Part shown: piece after piece, positions 54,675-62,893 of the stretch
Numbering within the stretch: the first letter of the stretch is position 1
Layout of the letters: the number at the start of each line of letters is the position of its first letter
Assembly: GCA_035569495.1 (NCBI GenBank)
Contig: DATMMX010000011.1
Span: forward strand, 310,001 to 374,000
Direction: 5' to 3'
Length of the DNA: 64,000 nt
Source of the DNA: DASRDZ01 sp035569495
GTDB taxonomy: Bacteria > Chloroflexota > Dormibacteria > Aeolococcales > Aeolococcaceae
Position numbers and translations under genes: made by a program
The notes under the pieces: model-generated
What the model saw: the letters and a program-made list of their open reading frames with translations, nothing else
Databases searched by the model: none
Told to the model about the DNA's origin: nothing

Positions 54675-55172
54675 TCAGTCCGGGAGGGTGAAGCCGTCGG
54701 GGAGCCTGACCCCGGCGCGCATCTTCGCCCGCTGGCGATCGATGGCGGCGGCGACGGTGGGGTCGGCGAGGGCGATGATCTGGGCGGCGAGGTGGGCGGC
54801 GTTGCGGGCGCCGTGCTCACCGACGGCGACGGTGGCGACCGGGATGCCCGGGGGCATCTGGACGATCGAGAGCAGCGAGTCGAAGCCGGACAGGGGGGTG
54901 GCGGCGAGGGGGACGCCGATCACCGGGAGGGTGGTGAAGGAGGCGACCACGCCGGGGAGGGCGGCGGCGGCGCCGGCAGCGGCGACGAGGACGCGCAGGC
55001 CGCGGTCGCGGGCCGACGAGGCGTAGGCGTGGACCACGTCGGGGGCGCGGTGGGCGGACATGACGCCGATCTCGCCGGCGATGCCGTAGTCGGCGAGGAT
55101 GTCGAGGCACTTCTGCATGACGGGCAGGTCGGACTCGCTGCCGACCACGATGCCGACCAGCGGCTGGGTCAT
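54675..55172 (-). CDS. purE: N5-CAIR mutase / AIR carboxylase PurE
   Basis: A 165-residue protein. Family motifs: GIVVGSESDLPVMQ, VMSAHRAPD with the catalytic His41, and PVIGVPLAATPLSGFDSLLS then IVQMPPGIPVATVAVG. At the normally conserved GAGGAAHLPG segment this protein reads AAGAAAALPG, so the second conserved His is Ala71. No purK is in the window. The ATG at 55172 overlaps the purD stop. Function as PurE is still the best call; the substitution may alter substrate handling. Confidence 0.92.
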   Translation of the reverse strand: MTQPLVGIVVGSESDLPVMQKCLDILADYGIAGEIGVMSAHRAPDVVHAYASSARDRGLRVLVAAAGAAAALPGVVASFTTLPVIGVPLAATPLSGFDSLLSIVQMPPGIPVATVAVGEHGARNAAHLAAQIIALADPTVAAAIDRQRAKMRAGVRLPDGFTLPD

Positions 55173-56461
55173 CCGGTCACTCCTGGCATGAACGATGGTT
55201 GCGCGGCGATGTCGCTCCGGTAGCGCATCCCTTCGAAGGAGATGCGCTCGATGTTGGCATAGGCGCGGCGCCGGGCCGCGTCGAGGCTGTCGCCGCGGCC
55301 GACCACGGTGAGGACGCGGCCGCCGCCGGTGACATACGAGCCGTCGTCGCCACGCTGCGTGCCGGCGTGGAAGCAGAGCACGTCGGGGTCGAGCGCGTCG
55401 AGGCCGGTGATCACCTTGCCGGTGTGCACCGTTCCCGGGTATCCGCCAGAAGCGGCCACAACTCCGACGCACGCGCCCGACGACCACAGAGCGCGACCCG
55501 GCTCCAACTCACGGCGCGCACAGGCGAGAAACAGGGGCACCGGGTCGCCGGCGAGCAATGGCAGCACCACCTGGGTCTCGGGATCGCCGAAGCGGGCGTT
55601 GAACTCCAGCACGCGCATGCCGTCGGTGGTCAGCATCAGCGCGGCGTAGAGGCAGCCGCGGTACGGCGTGCCGCGCTCACGCAGCATGTCGACGCAGGGC
55701 TGGATCACGTCGCGCACGGCGGTGTCGAGCAGCGCGTCGACGTCGACGAACGCGGGCGGCGCGTAGGAACCCATGCCGCCGGTGTTGGGGCCGGTGTCGC
55801 CGTCGTAGGCGCGCTTGTAGTCACACGCCGGAGCCAGCACGCGCACGTGCACCCCGTCGCTCAGCGCGAAGATGCTGACCTCGGGCCCGACCAAACGCTC
55901 CTCCACCACCACCCGCGACCCGGCGCTGCCGAAGCGTCGCGCCACCAGGCATTCGTCAACTGCGGCAACGGCTTCGCCCACCGAGGAGCACACGGTGACG
56001 CCCTTGCCCAGCGCCAGCCCGTCCGCCTTGACCACCACGTTGCCGCCCATGGACTCGATGAAGTCGACCGCCCGCGCGACCGTCGACTCCCCCGCGCCGA
56101 CCCAGCGCGCCGTGGGAATGCCGGCATCGTTCATCAGGTCCTTGGCGAACTCCTTGGAGCCCTCGATGCGCCCCGCTGCCGCGGTCGGGCCGAAGCAGTC
56201 GATGCCCTCGACGTCGAGCGCGTCGGCCAGCCCCGCGGCCACCGCGGCGTCGGGCCCGATGACCACCAGGTCGACGTCCTCGGCGAGCGCGAGCTGCACC
56301 ATCCCCTCCACGTCCTCCGCGCGAACCGCGACGTTGCGCGCCACCGAGGCCGTTCCCCCGTTGCCCGGCGCGCACAGCACCGACTCCACCAGCGGCGACC
56401 GGGAGCACGCCCACGCCAGCGCGTGCTCACGCGCGCCCGAGCCGACGACGAGCACCTTCAC
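55169..56461 (-). CDS. purD: Phosphoribosylamine-glycine ligase PurD
   Basis: A 430-residue ATP-grasp enzyme for the second purine step. N-terminus VKVLVVGSGAREHALAWACS, then CAPGNGGTASVARN, the ATP-grasp segment VVVKADGLALGKGVTV and the C-terminal LEFNARFGDPETQVVLPLL. Start GTG 56461, which overlaps the stop of the MOSC gene (GTGA); it also overlaps purE downstream. The upstream open frame is not coding. Confidence 0.96.
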   Translation of the reverse strand: MKVLVVGSGAREHALAWACSRSPLVESVLCAPGNGGTASVARNVAVRAEDVEGMVQLALAEDVDLVVIGPDAAVAAGLADALDVEGIDCFGPTAAAGRIEGSKEFAKDLMNDAGIPTARWVGAGESTVARAVDFIESMGGNVVVKADGLALGKGVTVCSSVGEAVAAVDECLVARRFGSAGSRVVVEERLVGPEVSIFALSDGVHVRVLAPACDYKRAYDGDTGPNTGGMGSYAPPAFVDVDALLDTAVRDVIQPCVDMLRERGTPYRGCLYAALMLTTDGMRVLEFNARFGDPETQVVLPLLAGDPVPLFLACARRELEPGRALWSSGACVGVVAASGGYPGTVHTGKVITGLDALDPDVLCFHAGTQRGDDGSYVTGGGRVLTVVGRGDSLDAARRRAYANIERISFEGMRYRSDIAAQPSFMPGVTG

Positions 56462-57141
56462 GACGCGCGATTCTCGGCGATCCGGACACGACGCCGCAGC
56501 ATGCGCCGCCACGACTCGGCCAGCGCCGGCAGCTCGATCAGCGCGGGCAGCAGGGCCAGGGCCGAACCGTCGTCCGAAGAAAAGGCGCGATGCGCGTCGA
56601 GCACCGACAATCCCGCATCGGAGCGGTGCTCAACGCTGAGCGCGCCACGCACCGGCACCTCGCCGGGTTGCAGCACCCGCAGGTACCACCCACTCCGCCC
56701 CGAGGTGACCAGCCGCTGCTCCATGTCCTCGACCCGCGTGTGCATTGCCAGCTTGAAGCACGGGTAGCGCGGCTGGGCCACCTGCACCACGGCGTCGCCC
56801 CAGCGCCACACGTCGCCGATGCACACCTGCGCCTCGGTGACACCGGCGAGGGTCAGGTTCTCACCGAACGACGCCGGCCCGAAGGGACGCCCGATCTCCA
56901 AGGCCCACAGGGCGAAGTGCTCCGACGCGTAGCAGTACACCGCCTTGTCCGGCCCGCCGTGCACCTTGGGGTCGCCCTGCCGGTCGCCGCTCAGGTTGGT
57001 CCAGTCGAGCCACAGCGACTCGCGGTGCACCGGCCGCTTGGCGATCGCGCTGTACACCGGCCGCCCGCGCCGCTCACCGAGGAGCGAGGGACCAGCCACG
57101 TTGACCGAGAAGGCGCGCGGCGAGGGCTCCTCTACTCCCAC
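56458..57141 (-). CDS. MOSC-domain protein, YiiM-like
   Basis: A 227-residue protein with a MOSC beta-barrel: SVNVAGPSLLGERRGRPVYS, LSGDRQGDPKVHGGPDKAVY, FGENLTLAGV and the conserved cysteine in QPRYPCFKLAMHTR. YiiM-type relatives bind molybdenum cofactor and reduce N-hydroxylated compounds such as hydroxylaminopurines, which would suit its position between guaA and purD; that role is inference. Start GTG 57141 lies inside the last codons of guaA (10-base overlap), and the stop overlaps the purD start, so it is fully embedded in a purine operon. Confidence 0.85.
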   Translation of the reverse strand: MGVEEPSPRAFSVNVAGPSLLGERRGRPVYSAIAKRPVHRESLWLDWTNLSGDRQGDPKVHGGPDKAVYCYASEHFALWALEIGRPFGPASFGENLTLAGVTEAQVCIGDVWRWGDAVVQVAQPRYPCFKLAMHTRVEDMEQRLVTSGRSGWYLRVLQPGEVPVRGALSVEHRSDAGLSVLDAHRAFSSDDGSALALLPALIELPALAESWRRMLRRRVRIAENRAS

Positions 57142-58709
57142 TCGATGGTCGAGGGTGGCTTCGAGGAGATGTCGTAGACCACGCGGTTGACCCCGGGCAC
57201 CTCGTTGACGATACGCCGCGAGATGGCGCCCAGCACGTCGTAGGGGACCTTGGCCCAGTCGGCGGTCATGCCGTCGTCGCTCTGCACGATGCGGATGGCC
57301 ACCACGTTGGCGTAGGTGCGCAGGTCGCCCATGACGCCGACGCTGCTGATCGGGGTGAGGATCGCAAAGCTCTGCCAGACCTCGCGGTAGAGGCCGCTGC
57401 GCTTGATCTCGTCGATGACGATCCAGTCGGCGGCGCGCAGCGTCTCCAGGCGCTCGTAGGTGACCTCGCCGATGATGCGGATGGCCAGTCCGGGGCCGGG
57501 GAACGGCTGCCGCCACACCATGTCCTCAGGCAGACCGAGCGCCAACCCCACCTGGCGCACCTCGTCCTTGAACAGGTAGCGCAGCGGCTCGACCAGGCCG
57601 AAGCGCAGGTCCTCGGGCAGGCCGCCGACGTTGTGGTGGGTCTTGATCTTGTGCGCGTGCGTGGTGTCGCGCGAGGTCGACTCGATGACGTCGGGGTAGA
57701 GCGTGCCCTGGGCCAGGAAGTCGACACGGCCGAGCTTGCGCGCCTCGACCTCGAACACCTCGATGAAGGTGCGGCCGATGCGGCGGCGCTTCTCCTCGGG
57801 ATCGGTGACCCCCGCCAACGCCTGCAGGAAGCGGTCGGTGGCGTCGACGTGGACCAGGTCGATGTGGCGCTGCCGCGACATGATGTCGATGACCCGGTCG
57901 GCCTCGGCGCGGCGCAGCAGGCCGTTGTCGACGAAGACGCACGTGAGCTGGTCGCCGATGGCCCGGTGCACGATCGTTGCCGCGACGGCGGAATCGACTC
58001 CGCCGCTCAGCGCGCAGAGCACCCGGCCGTCGCCGACGCGGGCGCGGATGTCGGCCACCGCCATGTCGATGAACGACGCCGGCTCCCAGGTCGGCGAGCA
58101 GTGGCAGACCTCGAAGAGGAAGTTGCGCAGCACCTCGCGGCCCAGCGGGGTGTGCACCACCTCGGGGTGGAACTGGATGCCGATGCGGCCCCTGGGGCCG
58201 AGCATCGCCGCGAAGGGGGAGTTCAGCGAGTGCGCGATCGGCTCGAAGCCGGGGGGCAGCTTGGTGATGATGTCGCCGTGGGACATCCAGACCGGCAGCT
58301 CGCTGGGCATGCGCTCGAAGAGGCCGCCGGGCTGGTCGACGACCAGCGAGGCGAGGCCGTACTCGCGGCGGTCGGCGGGCTCGACGCTGCCGCCCAGGTT
58401 GTGGGCGAGGAGCTGCATGCCGTAGCAGATGCCGAGGATGGGGATGTCGAGCTGGTAGACCTCGGGGTCGGGGTGCGGCGCTCCCGCTTCGTACACGGAC
58501 GACGGGCCGCCGCTGAAGATCAGGCCGCGGGGGTTGCGGGCGCGCACCTCGCCGGCGCTGATGGTGCCGGGGACCAGCTCGCAGTAGACGTGGGCCTCGC
58601 GGACGCGCCGCGCGATGAGCTGGCTGTACTGCGACCCGAAGTCGAGGACCAGCACCGTGTCGTGGGCGGCGACGGTCGGTGTCTCCAGCGTCTGTGGCGC
58701 GGCGGTCAT
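57132..58709 (-). CDS. guaA: GMP synthase (glutamine-hydrolysing) GuaA
   Basis: A 525-residue enzyme converting XMP to GMP. The glutaminase domain starts VLVLDFGSQYSQLIARRVRE with the nucleophile Cys in ILGICYGMQLLAHN and His/Glu in GIQFHPEVVHTP. The ATP-pyrophosphatase P-loop is ALSGGVDSAVAA. The end is GVNRVVYDISSKPPSTIEWE. Start ATG 58709, with AGGTGA close upstream. It follows guaB3 by 49 bases and overlaps the MOSC gene. Confidence 0.97.
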   Translation of the reverse strand: MTAAPQTLETPTVAAHDTVLVLDFGSQYSQLIARRVREAHVYCELVPGTISAGEVRARNPRGLIFSGGPSSVYEAGAPHPDPEVYQLDIPILGICYGMQLLAHNLGGSVEPADRREYGLASLVVDQPGGLFERMPSELPVWMSHGDIITKLPPGFEPIAHSLNSPFAAMLGPRGRIGIQFHPEVVHTPLGREVLRNFLFEVCHCSPTWEPASFIDMAVADIRARVGDGRVLCALSGGVDSAVAATIVHRAIGDQLTCVFVDNGLLRRAEADRVIDIMSRQRHIDLVHVDATDRFLQALAGVTDPEEKRRRIGRTFIEVFEVEARKLGRVDFLAQGTLYPDVIESTSRDTTHAHKIKTHHNVGGLPEDLRFGLVEPLRYLFKDEVRQVGLALGLPEDMVWRQPFPGPGLAIRIIGEVTYERLETLRAADWIVIDEIKRSGLYREVWQSFAILTPISSVGVMGDLRTYANVVAIRIVQSDDGMTADWAKVPYDVLGAISRRIVNEVPGVNRVVYDISSKPPSTIEWE

Positions 58710-58758
58710 GGTCACCTCGCGTTGTCCCCCTGTGCGCATTGATTCCGAATGGCTCGGC

Positions 58759-59919
58759 TCAAACCCCCATCCCGACGCGCTGCTCGCGCTGCTGCACCTT
58801 CCCCTCGGTCTTGATCGACGGCGCGATCACCATCTCGGTGTCCTGGAACTCGCGGATGTTGCGGGCCCCGCAGACGCCCATCGCGGACTTGATCGCGCCC
58901 ATGAGGTTCATCGAGCCGTCGTCGACGTGGGCCGGGCCCTGCAGCACCTCGCGCAGCGTGCCCTTGATGCCCGTCTTGATGCGGGTGCCGCGCGGCAGGT
59001 TGGGGTCCGGCGTGGCCATGCCCCAGTGGTTGCCGTGGCCCGCGGCCTCCTCGGTGGCGGCGAAGATGGAGCCGATCATCACCGCGTCGGCGCCGGAGGC
59101 GAAGGCCTTGGTGACGTCGCCGCCGATGCGCATGCCGCCGTCGGTGATGATCGCGACGCGCTCGCCGCTGCGGCGGAAGTGGTCGTCGCGCGCCGCCGCG
59201 CAGTCGGAGGTGGCGGTGACCTGCGGCACGCCGACTCCGAGCACCGCGCGGGTGGTGCAGGCGGCGCCGGGGCCGACGCCGACCAGCAGGCCGCGGATGC
59301 CGGTGTCCATCAGCTCCAGCGCGGTCGCGTAGTCGACGCAGTTGCCGACCACCACGGGGATGTCCAGCGACTGGGTCAGCTCCTTGAAGGAGAGCTGCTT
59401 GTAGGCCTTGGAGATGTGCCGCGCGGTGAGCACGGTGCCCTGGACGACGAAGACGTCGGCGCCCGCCTCCTGCACGATCGGCCCGCGCCGCTCGGCGTGA
59501 TTGGGCGCGGAGGACACGGCGCAGGGCACGCCCGCCGCCTTGATCTCCTCGACGCGCTGGCCGATCAGCCCGTCCTGCACCGGCTGGGCGTAGACCTTCT
59601 GGAGCAGGACGTTGATCGCTTCCTTTGGAGTGCCGGCGATCTCGTCCAGCACCTCGTCGGGATTCTCGTAGCGGCACTGCACGCCGTCGAGGTTGAGCAC
59701 GGCCAGGCCGCCGAGCTTGCCCATCTCGACGGCGAATCGGGTGTTGACGACGCCGTCCATGGCGGCGGCGAGGATCGGTACCTGGAAGGAGTGGCCGTTG
59801 AGCGTGAACGTGGTGTCGATCTCTTCGGGGTTGATCGTCACCGTGCCGGGGACGAGGGCCACCTCGTCGAAGCCGTAGGCGCGGCGGGCGCGCTTGCCTC
59901 GTCCTAGCTCGAACTCCAT
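58759..59919 (-). CDS. guaB3: GuaB3-type IMP dehydrogenase (no CBS domains)
   Basis: A 386-residue protein of the GuaB3 branch of the IMP dehydrogenase/GMP reductase family. The catalytic Cys loop is GVGPGAACTTRAVLGVGVPQ, then TDGGMRIGGDVTKAFASGAD. The segment GNHWGMATPDPNLPRGTR replaces the YRGMGS-type region of ordinary IMPDH, and there are no CBS domains. In this window it is the only candidate for the IMP to XMP step and it sits next to guaA, so genuine IMPDH activity is likely. ATG 59919 has GGAGG 5 bases upstream and a TAGACT -10 further up. Confidence 0.92.
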   Translation of the reverse strand: MEFELGRGKRARRAYGFDEVALVPGTVTINPEEIDTTFTLNGHSFQVPILAAAMDGVVNTRFAVEMGKLGGLAVLNLDGVQCRYENPDEVLDEIAGTPKEAINVLLQKVYAQPVQDGLIGQRVEEIKAAGVPCAVSSAPNHAERRGPIVQEAGADVFVVQGTVLTARHISKAYKQLSFKELTQSLDIPVVVGNCVDYATALELMDTGIRGLLVGVGPGAACTTRAVLGVGVPQVTATSDCAAARDDHFRRSGERVAIITDGGMRIGGDVTKAFASGADAVMIGSIFAATEEAAGHGNHWGMATPDPNLPRGTRIKTGIKGTLREVLQGPAHVDDGSMNLMGAIKSAMGVCGARNIREFQDTEMVIAPSIKTEGKVQQREQRVGMGV

Positions 59920-59962
59920 TCGACCTCCGCATGACGTGGGGTGGACGCCTCGTTGGCGTCGA

Positions 59963-59968
59963 AGTCTA
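59963..59968 (-). promoter_or_regulatory. Likely -10 box of the guaB3-guaA-MOSC-purD-purE unit
   Basis: Minus-strand TAGACT gives a leader of about 38 bases with GGAGG near its end. No -35 recognised. Confidence 0.4.
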
Positions 59969-60019
59969 GCAGAGGCAAGGCGTGAACGCGCCCTACATCT
60001 TGTGCCCGACACGGCTCCC

Positions 60020-60041
60020 GACCACCACATGGTGTGGGGTC
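60020..60041 (-). terminator. Hairpin after the acyltransferase gene
   Basis: GACC-A-CCACA / TGTGG-GGTC (9 base pairs, one bulged A, 3-base loop) lies 9 bases after the stop at 60050. No T-tract. Confidence 0.4.
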
Positions 60042-60049
60042 GTGCGTGA

Positions 60050-61195
60050 TCAGCCTCGGAAGGCTGCGCGCCGCTGCATCAGGTTGCGGACCACGCCCGC
60101 CTGGATGACGTCGCGGACCTCGTCGGCGACGCGCATCACCACCGATGGATCGTCGGCGGCATCGGCGGGCAGCTCGTCGGTGCGGATCGGCGGATGGAAC
60201 TCGATGCGCCACTTGCTGGGCAGCGGGATCAGCCCCAGCGGGCCCAGCCACGGCCAGGTCGGCGTCAGCGGGAAATACGGGAATCCGGTGAGCTTGGCCA
60301 GCGGCCGCACGTCGGCGAGCATCGGGTAGATCTCCTCCGAGCCGACCACGCTGACGGGCACGATCGGCGCCCCGGCGCGGATCGCCGACTCGACGAAGCC
60401 GCCGCGGCCGAAGCGGCGCAGCCGGTAGCGCTCGCTCCACAGCTTGCCGGTGCCCTTGATGCCCTCGGGGAAGACCAGCACCAGCTCGCCGCTGCGCAGC
60501 AGGCGGTGGGTGTCGTCGGGGTGGCCGAGGGTCTGCCCGGTGCGGCGCAGCATCCAGGACAGCACCGGGAAGCTGAAGAACCAGTCGGCGATCAGCGCCC
60601 GGGCATGGCGGTCGATGCCCTCCTCGAACAGCGCCACCTTGATCATGGCGCCGTCGAAGGGCAGCACACCGGCGTGGTTGCTGACCAGCAGGGCGGCACC
60701 GCGGCGCGGCACGTTGCGGACACCGATGGCATCAACCCGCCAGTACTTCTTGTAGACCAGCTTGGCCAGCGGCATGATGGCCTCGGCGTACTCGGGCTCG
60801 AAGCCGAAGTCGTCGATGTGCCACTCGCCGTTCTGGTGATGCTTACGCACCTCCATGGCGCGGAAGGCGACCGACATCAGGTCCTGCAGCGACTCCAGGT
60901 CGATGACGTCGCGGCCGGTGACGTTGCGCAGCGAGATGGCGAGCTGGCCGAGCGCGCCCATGAGCTGCATGGGCAATTCCTGCTGGAGCTGCTCGCGGTT
61001 GGGGATGCGCGGCAGGCGGGGGATGCGCGCCCGTGGCGGCCGCGGCAGTGCGAGCACCCCGCGCCGTCGCAGCTCGTGGTCGGCGGCCACCTGCAGCGAA
61101 CGCAGGCGGCTGCGCACGTCGGGGACCGCGCCGTTGCCCTTGCCGTTGCTGCCCACCACCTCGGCGACGGCGGGCAGCTCGGTGGACGAGGTCAC
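60050..61195 (-). CDS. Lysophospholipid/glycerolipid acyltransferase (LPLAT, MGAT-like)
   Basis: A 381-residue acyltransferase. The conserved block is VSNHAGVLPFDGAM (His with Asp seven residues on, as in the DGAT2/MGAT-like branch rather than the HxxxxD of PlsC) and the block VFPEGIKGTGK. An N-terminal region of about 110 residues is not part of the catalytic domain and contains a short hydrophobic stretch. It resembles mycobacterial Rv0502, which as I recall also lies beside an epimerase-like gene (Rv0501), as here. Likely role in membrane or storage lipid acylation; substrate unknown. The start overlaps the SDR stop by 4 bases. Confidence 0.85.
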   Translation of the reverse strand: MTSSTELPAVAEVVGSNGKGNGAVPDVRSRLRSLQVAADHELRRRGVLALPRPPRARIPRLPRIPNREQLQQELPMQLMGALGQLAISLRNVTGRDVIDLESLQDLMSVAFRAMEVRKHHQNGEWHIDDFGFEPEYAEAIMPLAKLVYKKYWRVDAIGVRNVPRRGAALLVSNHAGVLPFDGAMIKVALFEEGIDRHARALIADWFFSFPVLSWMLRRTGQTLGHPDDTHRLLRSGELVLVFPEGIKGTGKLWSERYRLRRFGRGGFVESAIRAGAPIVPVSVVGSEEIYPMLADVRPLAKLTGFPYFPLTPTWPWLGPLGLIPLPSKWRIEFHPPIRTDELPADAADDPSVVMRVADEVRDVIQAGVVRNLMQRRAAFRG

Positions 61196-62256
61196 GGCAC
61201 CGGCACGACGTCGGGCTCGGTCCCGCGCGCGCCCTTGCGCTGCAGGAACTCCTCGAGGTCCTTCTCGTACGTGTAGCGGCTCTGCTCGGCGAGCAGCCCG
61301 CGCACCCGGCTCTTGGCGGCGAAGTCCTCGACGGTTTCCCGGGTGCTGTACCGCGGCGTGTAGCCGAACTCGTTGATCAGCTTGCCGATGTCGGTGACGC
61401 GCCCGTACTGGATGAGCTGGAGCAGGTGCGCCGGCCAGTCGAGCACACCGAAGCGGCGCATGATCGCCGTGGCCAGCGCGCCGCCGTAGGGCGGGATCAC
61501 CGGCGCGTTGAACTTGCCCATCAGCTTGATCGCCTGCGACAGGATGACGATGCCCGGACCGGTGACGTTGAACACCCCCGGGTGGTCCTCGACCGAGGCG
61601 CGGTAGAGCACCTCGATGGCGTCCTCCTCGTGGAGGAACTGCAGGCGCGGGTCGAAGCCGAGCACCGAGGGGACCGCGGGAAGGCTGAACAGCGCCTGGA
61701 AGGGCGTCTGCAGCAGCGGGCCGAGCACGTTGCTGAAGCGCAGCGTGGTCACCGTGGTGTCGCTCTGGCGCAGCGAGAAGTCGCGCACGTACGACTCGAC
61801 CTCGACGATGTCGCGCGAGAACGCGTCGCGCGGCGGGGTGCGCCGCTTCATGTCCTCAGTCCAGAAGGACGGGTCGTCGGGCTCGGCGCCGTAGATGGCG
61901 GTGCTCGACTTGACCACCAGCTTCCTGACCGGGCTGTCCGCACCGCTGCACGCGGCCAGCAGGTTCATGGTGCCGATGACGTTGGTCTCGTGGGCCACCC
62001 GCGGCGTGGTGCGGCGGGGGTCGACGATCAGGTTGGTGTGCACCACGGTGTCGATGCCCAGGGCGCGCACCAGCTTGCCGATCAGGCTGTGGCGGATGTC
62101 GGCGCGGACGAAGTCGGTGCGCGCCAGGTCGCGACTGGGCTCGCGGACGTCGACGCCCACGATCTGCTCGACCGACGGGTCTGCCTCCAGCCGCATCGCC
62201 AGCTCGCATCCCCAGAAGCGGGAGATGCCGGTGATGAGGACGCGCTGCCGTGCCAC
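61192..62256 (-). CDS. NAD-dependent epimerase/dehydratase-like atypical SDR
   Basis: A 354-residue extended-SDR-fold protein: VLITGISRFWGCELAMRL (nucleotide loop), VVGVDVREPS-type acidic strand end and HTNLIVDPRRTT. The catalytic YxxxK is missing: the expected place reads DAFSRDIVEVE, so it may bind a nucleotide without ordinary epimerase chemistry. Start GTG 62256 is preferred because GGAGG lies 8 bases upstream; ATG 62271 is the alternative. Translationally coupled to the acyltransferase, so the two probably act on the same lipid process. Confidence 0.82.
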   Translation of the reverse strand: MARQRVLITGISRFWGCELAMRLEADPSVEQIVGVDVREPSRDLARTDFVRADIRHSLIGKLVRALGIDTVVHTNLIVDPRRTTPRVAHETNVIGTMNLLAACSGADSPVRKLVVKSSTAIYGAEPDDPSFWTEDMKRRTPPRDAFSRDIVEVESYVRDFSLRQSDTTVTTLRFSNVLGPLLQTPFQALFSLPAVPSVLGFDPRLQFLHEEDAIEVLYRASVEDHPGVFNVTGPGIVILSQAIKLMGKFNAPVIPPYGGALATAIMRRFGVLDWPAHLLQLIQYGRVTDIGKLINEFGYTPRYSTRETVEDFAAKSRVRGLLAEQSRYTYEKDLEEFLQRKGARGTEPDVVPVP

Positions 62257-62291
62257 GGCGCAGGCCTCCATGGGGGGTTGCCGAGGCTGCG

Positions 62292-62297
62292 ATGGTA
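62292..62297 (-). promoter_or_regulatory. Likely -10 box of the SDR-acyltransferase operon
   Basis: Minus-strand TACCAT in the 97-base gap to the divergent sigma gene; the leader would include GGAGG before GTG 62256. Confidence 0.35.
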
Positions 62298-62353
62298 GCG
62301 GCTCGGTGCAAGTGAGGGGTGCGGGCGGCGTTGTGGCTATGGAGAGGTGAGGG

Positions 62354-62893
62354 ATGGCTCAACCGGGAAGGGAATTTGCCGCAGTGATCGAGGCAGTGCA
62401 GGAGACGGGGGGCGCGGTGCGCGTGTCCGACGTGTACGCCCGCGAGCACGGACGGCTCGCCGCCCTGGGCGCGATGCTCACCGGCGATGCGGCCGCGGGC
62501 GAGGACCTGGCCCACGACGTCTTCGTCGACGCGCTGCGGCACTGCCATGACGACCCCGAGTACCTGCGCGAGCCCGCGTGGCCGTGGCTGCGGATCGCGC
62601 TGGTGCGGCGGGCGATGCGGCGCCGCGAACGGCTGGCGGGCGAGCTGCGGCGGCTGCCGCTGCTCCATCTCTCGGCCACCGCCGAGCTGGGCTGGTCGGC
62701 GGAGACCAACGACTGCCTGGCGGCCCTGGCGGGGTTGCCCGCACGCATGCGCGCGTGCGCGGTGCTCTTCTACTGGCAGGACCTCAGCACCGCGGACGTG
62801 GCCCGCGAGCTCGGCCTGTCGGTGCGCACAGTGGAGAACCAGCTCGCCCGCGCCCGGGTGCGGCTGGCCGAGCGGCTGCGGGAGGTGCAGTGA
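62354..62893 (+). CDS. ECF-type RNA polymerase sigma factor (second)
   Basis: A 179-residue SigE-like factor. Region 2 covers YAREHGRLAALGAMLTGDAA and AGEDLAHDVFVDALRHC; region 4 covers LAGLPARMRACAVLFYWQDL, then LSVRTVENQLARARVRLAE, a good helix-turn-helix. Start ATG 62354, preceded by GGAGAGGTGA. Its TGA overlaps the ATG of the next gene (TGATG), so the membrane protein downstream is made with it and is probably its regulator. Not closely similar to the sigma factor at 44453. Confidence 0.92.
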   Translation: MAQPGREFAAVIEAVQETGGAVRVSDVYAREHGRLAALGAMLTGDAAAGEDLAHDVFVDALRHCHDDPEYLREPAWPWLRIALVRRAMRRRERLAGELRRLPLLHLSATAELGWSAETNDCLAALAGLPARMRACAVLFYWQDLSTADVARELGLSVRTVENQLARARVRLAERLREVQ

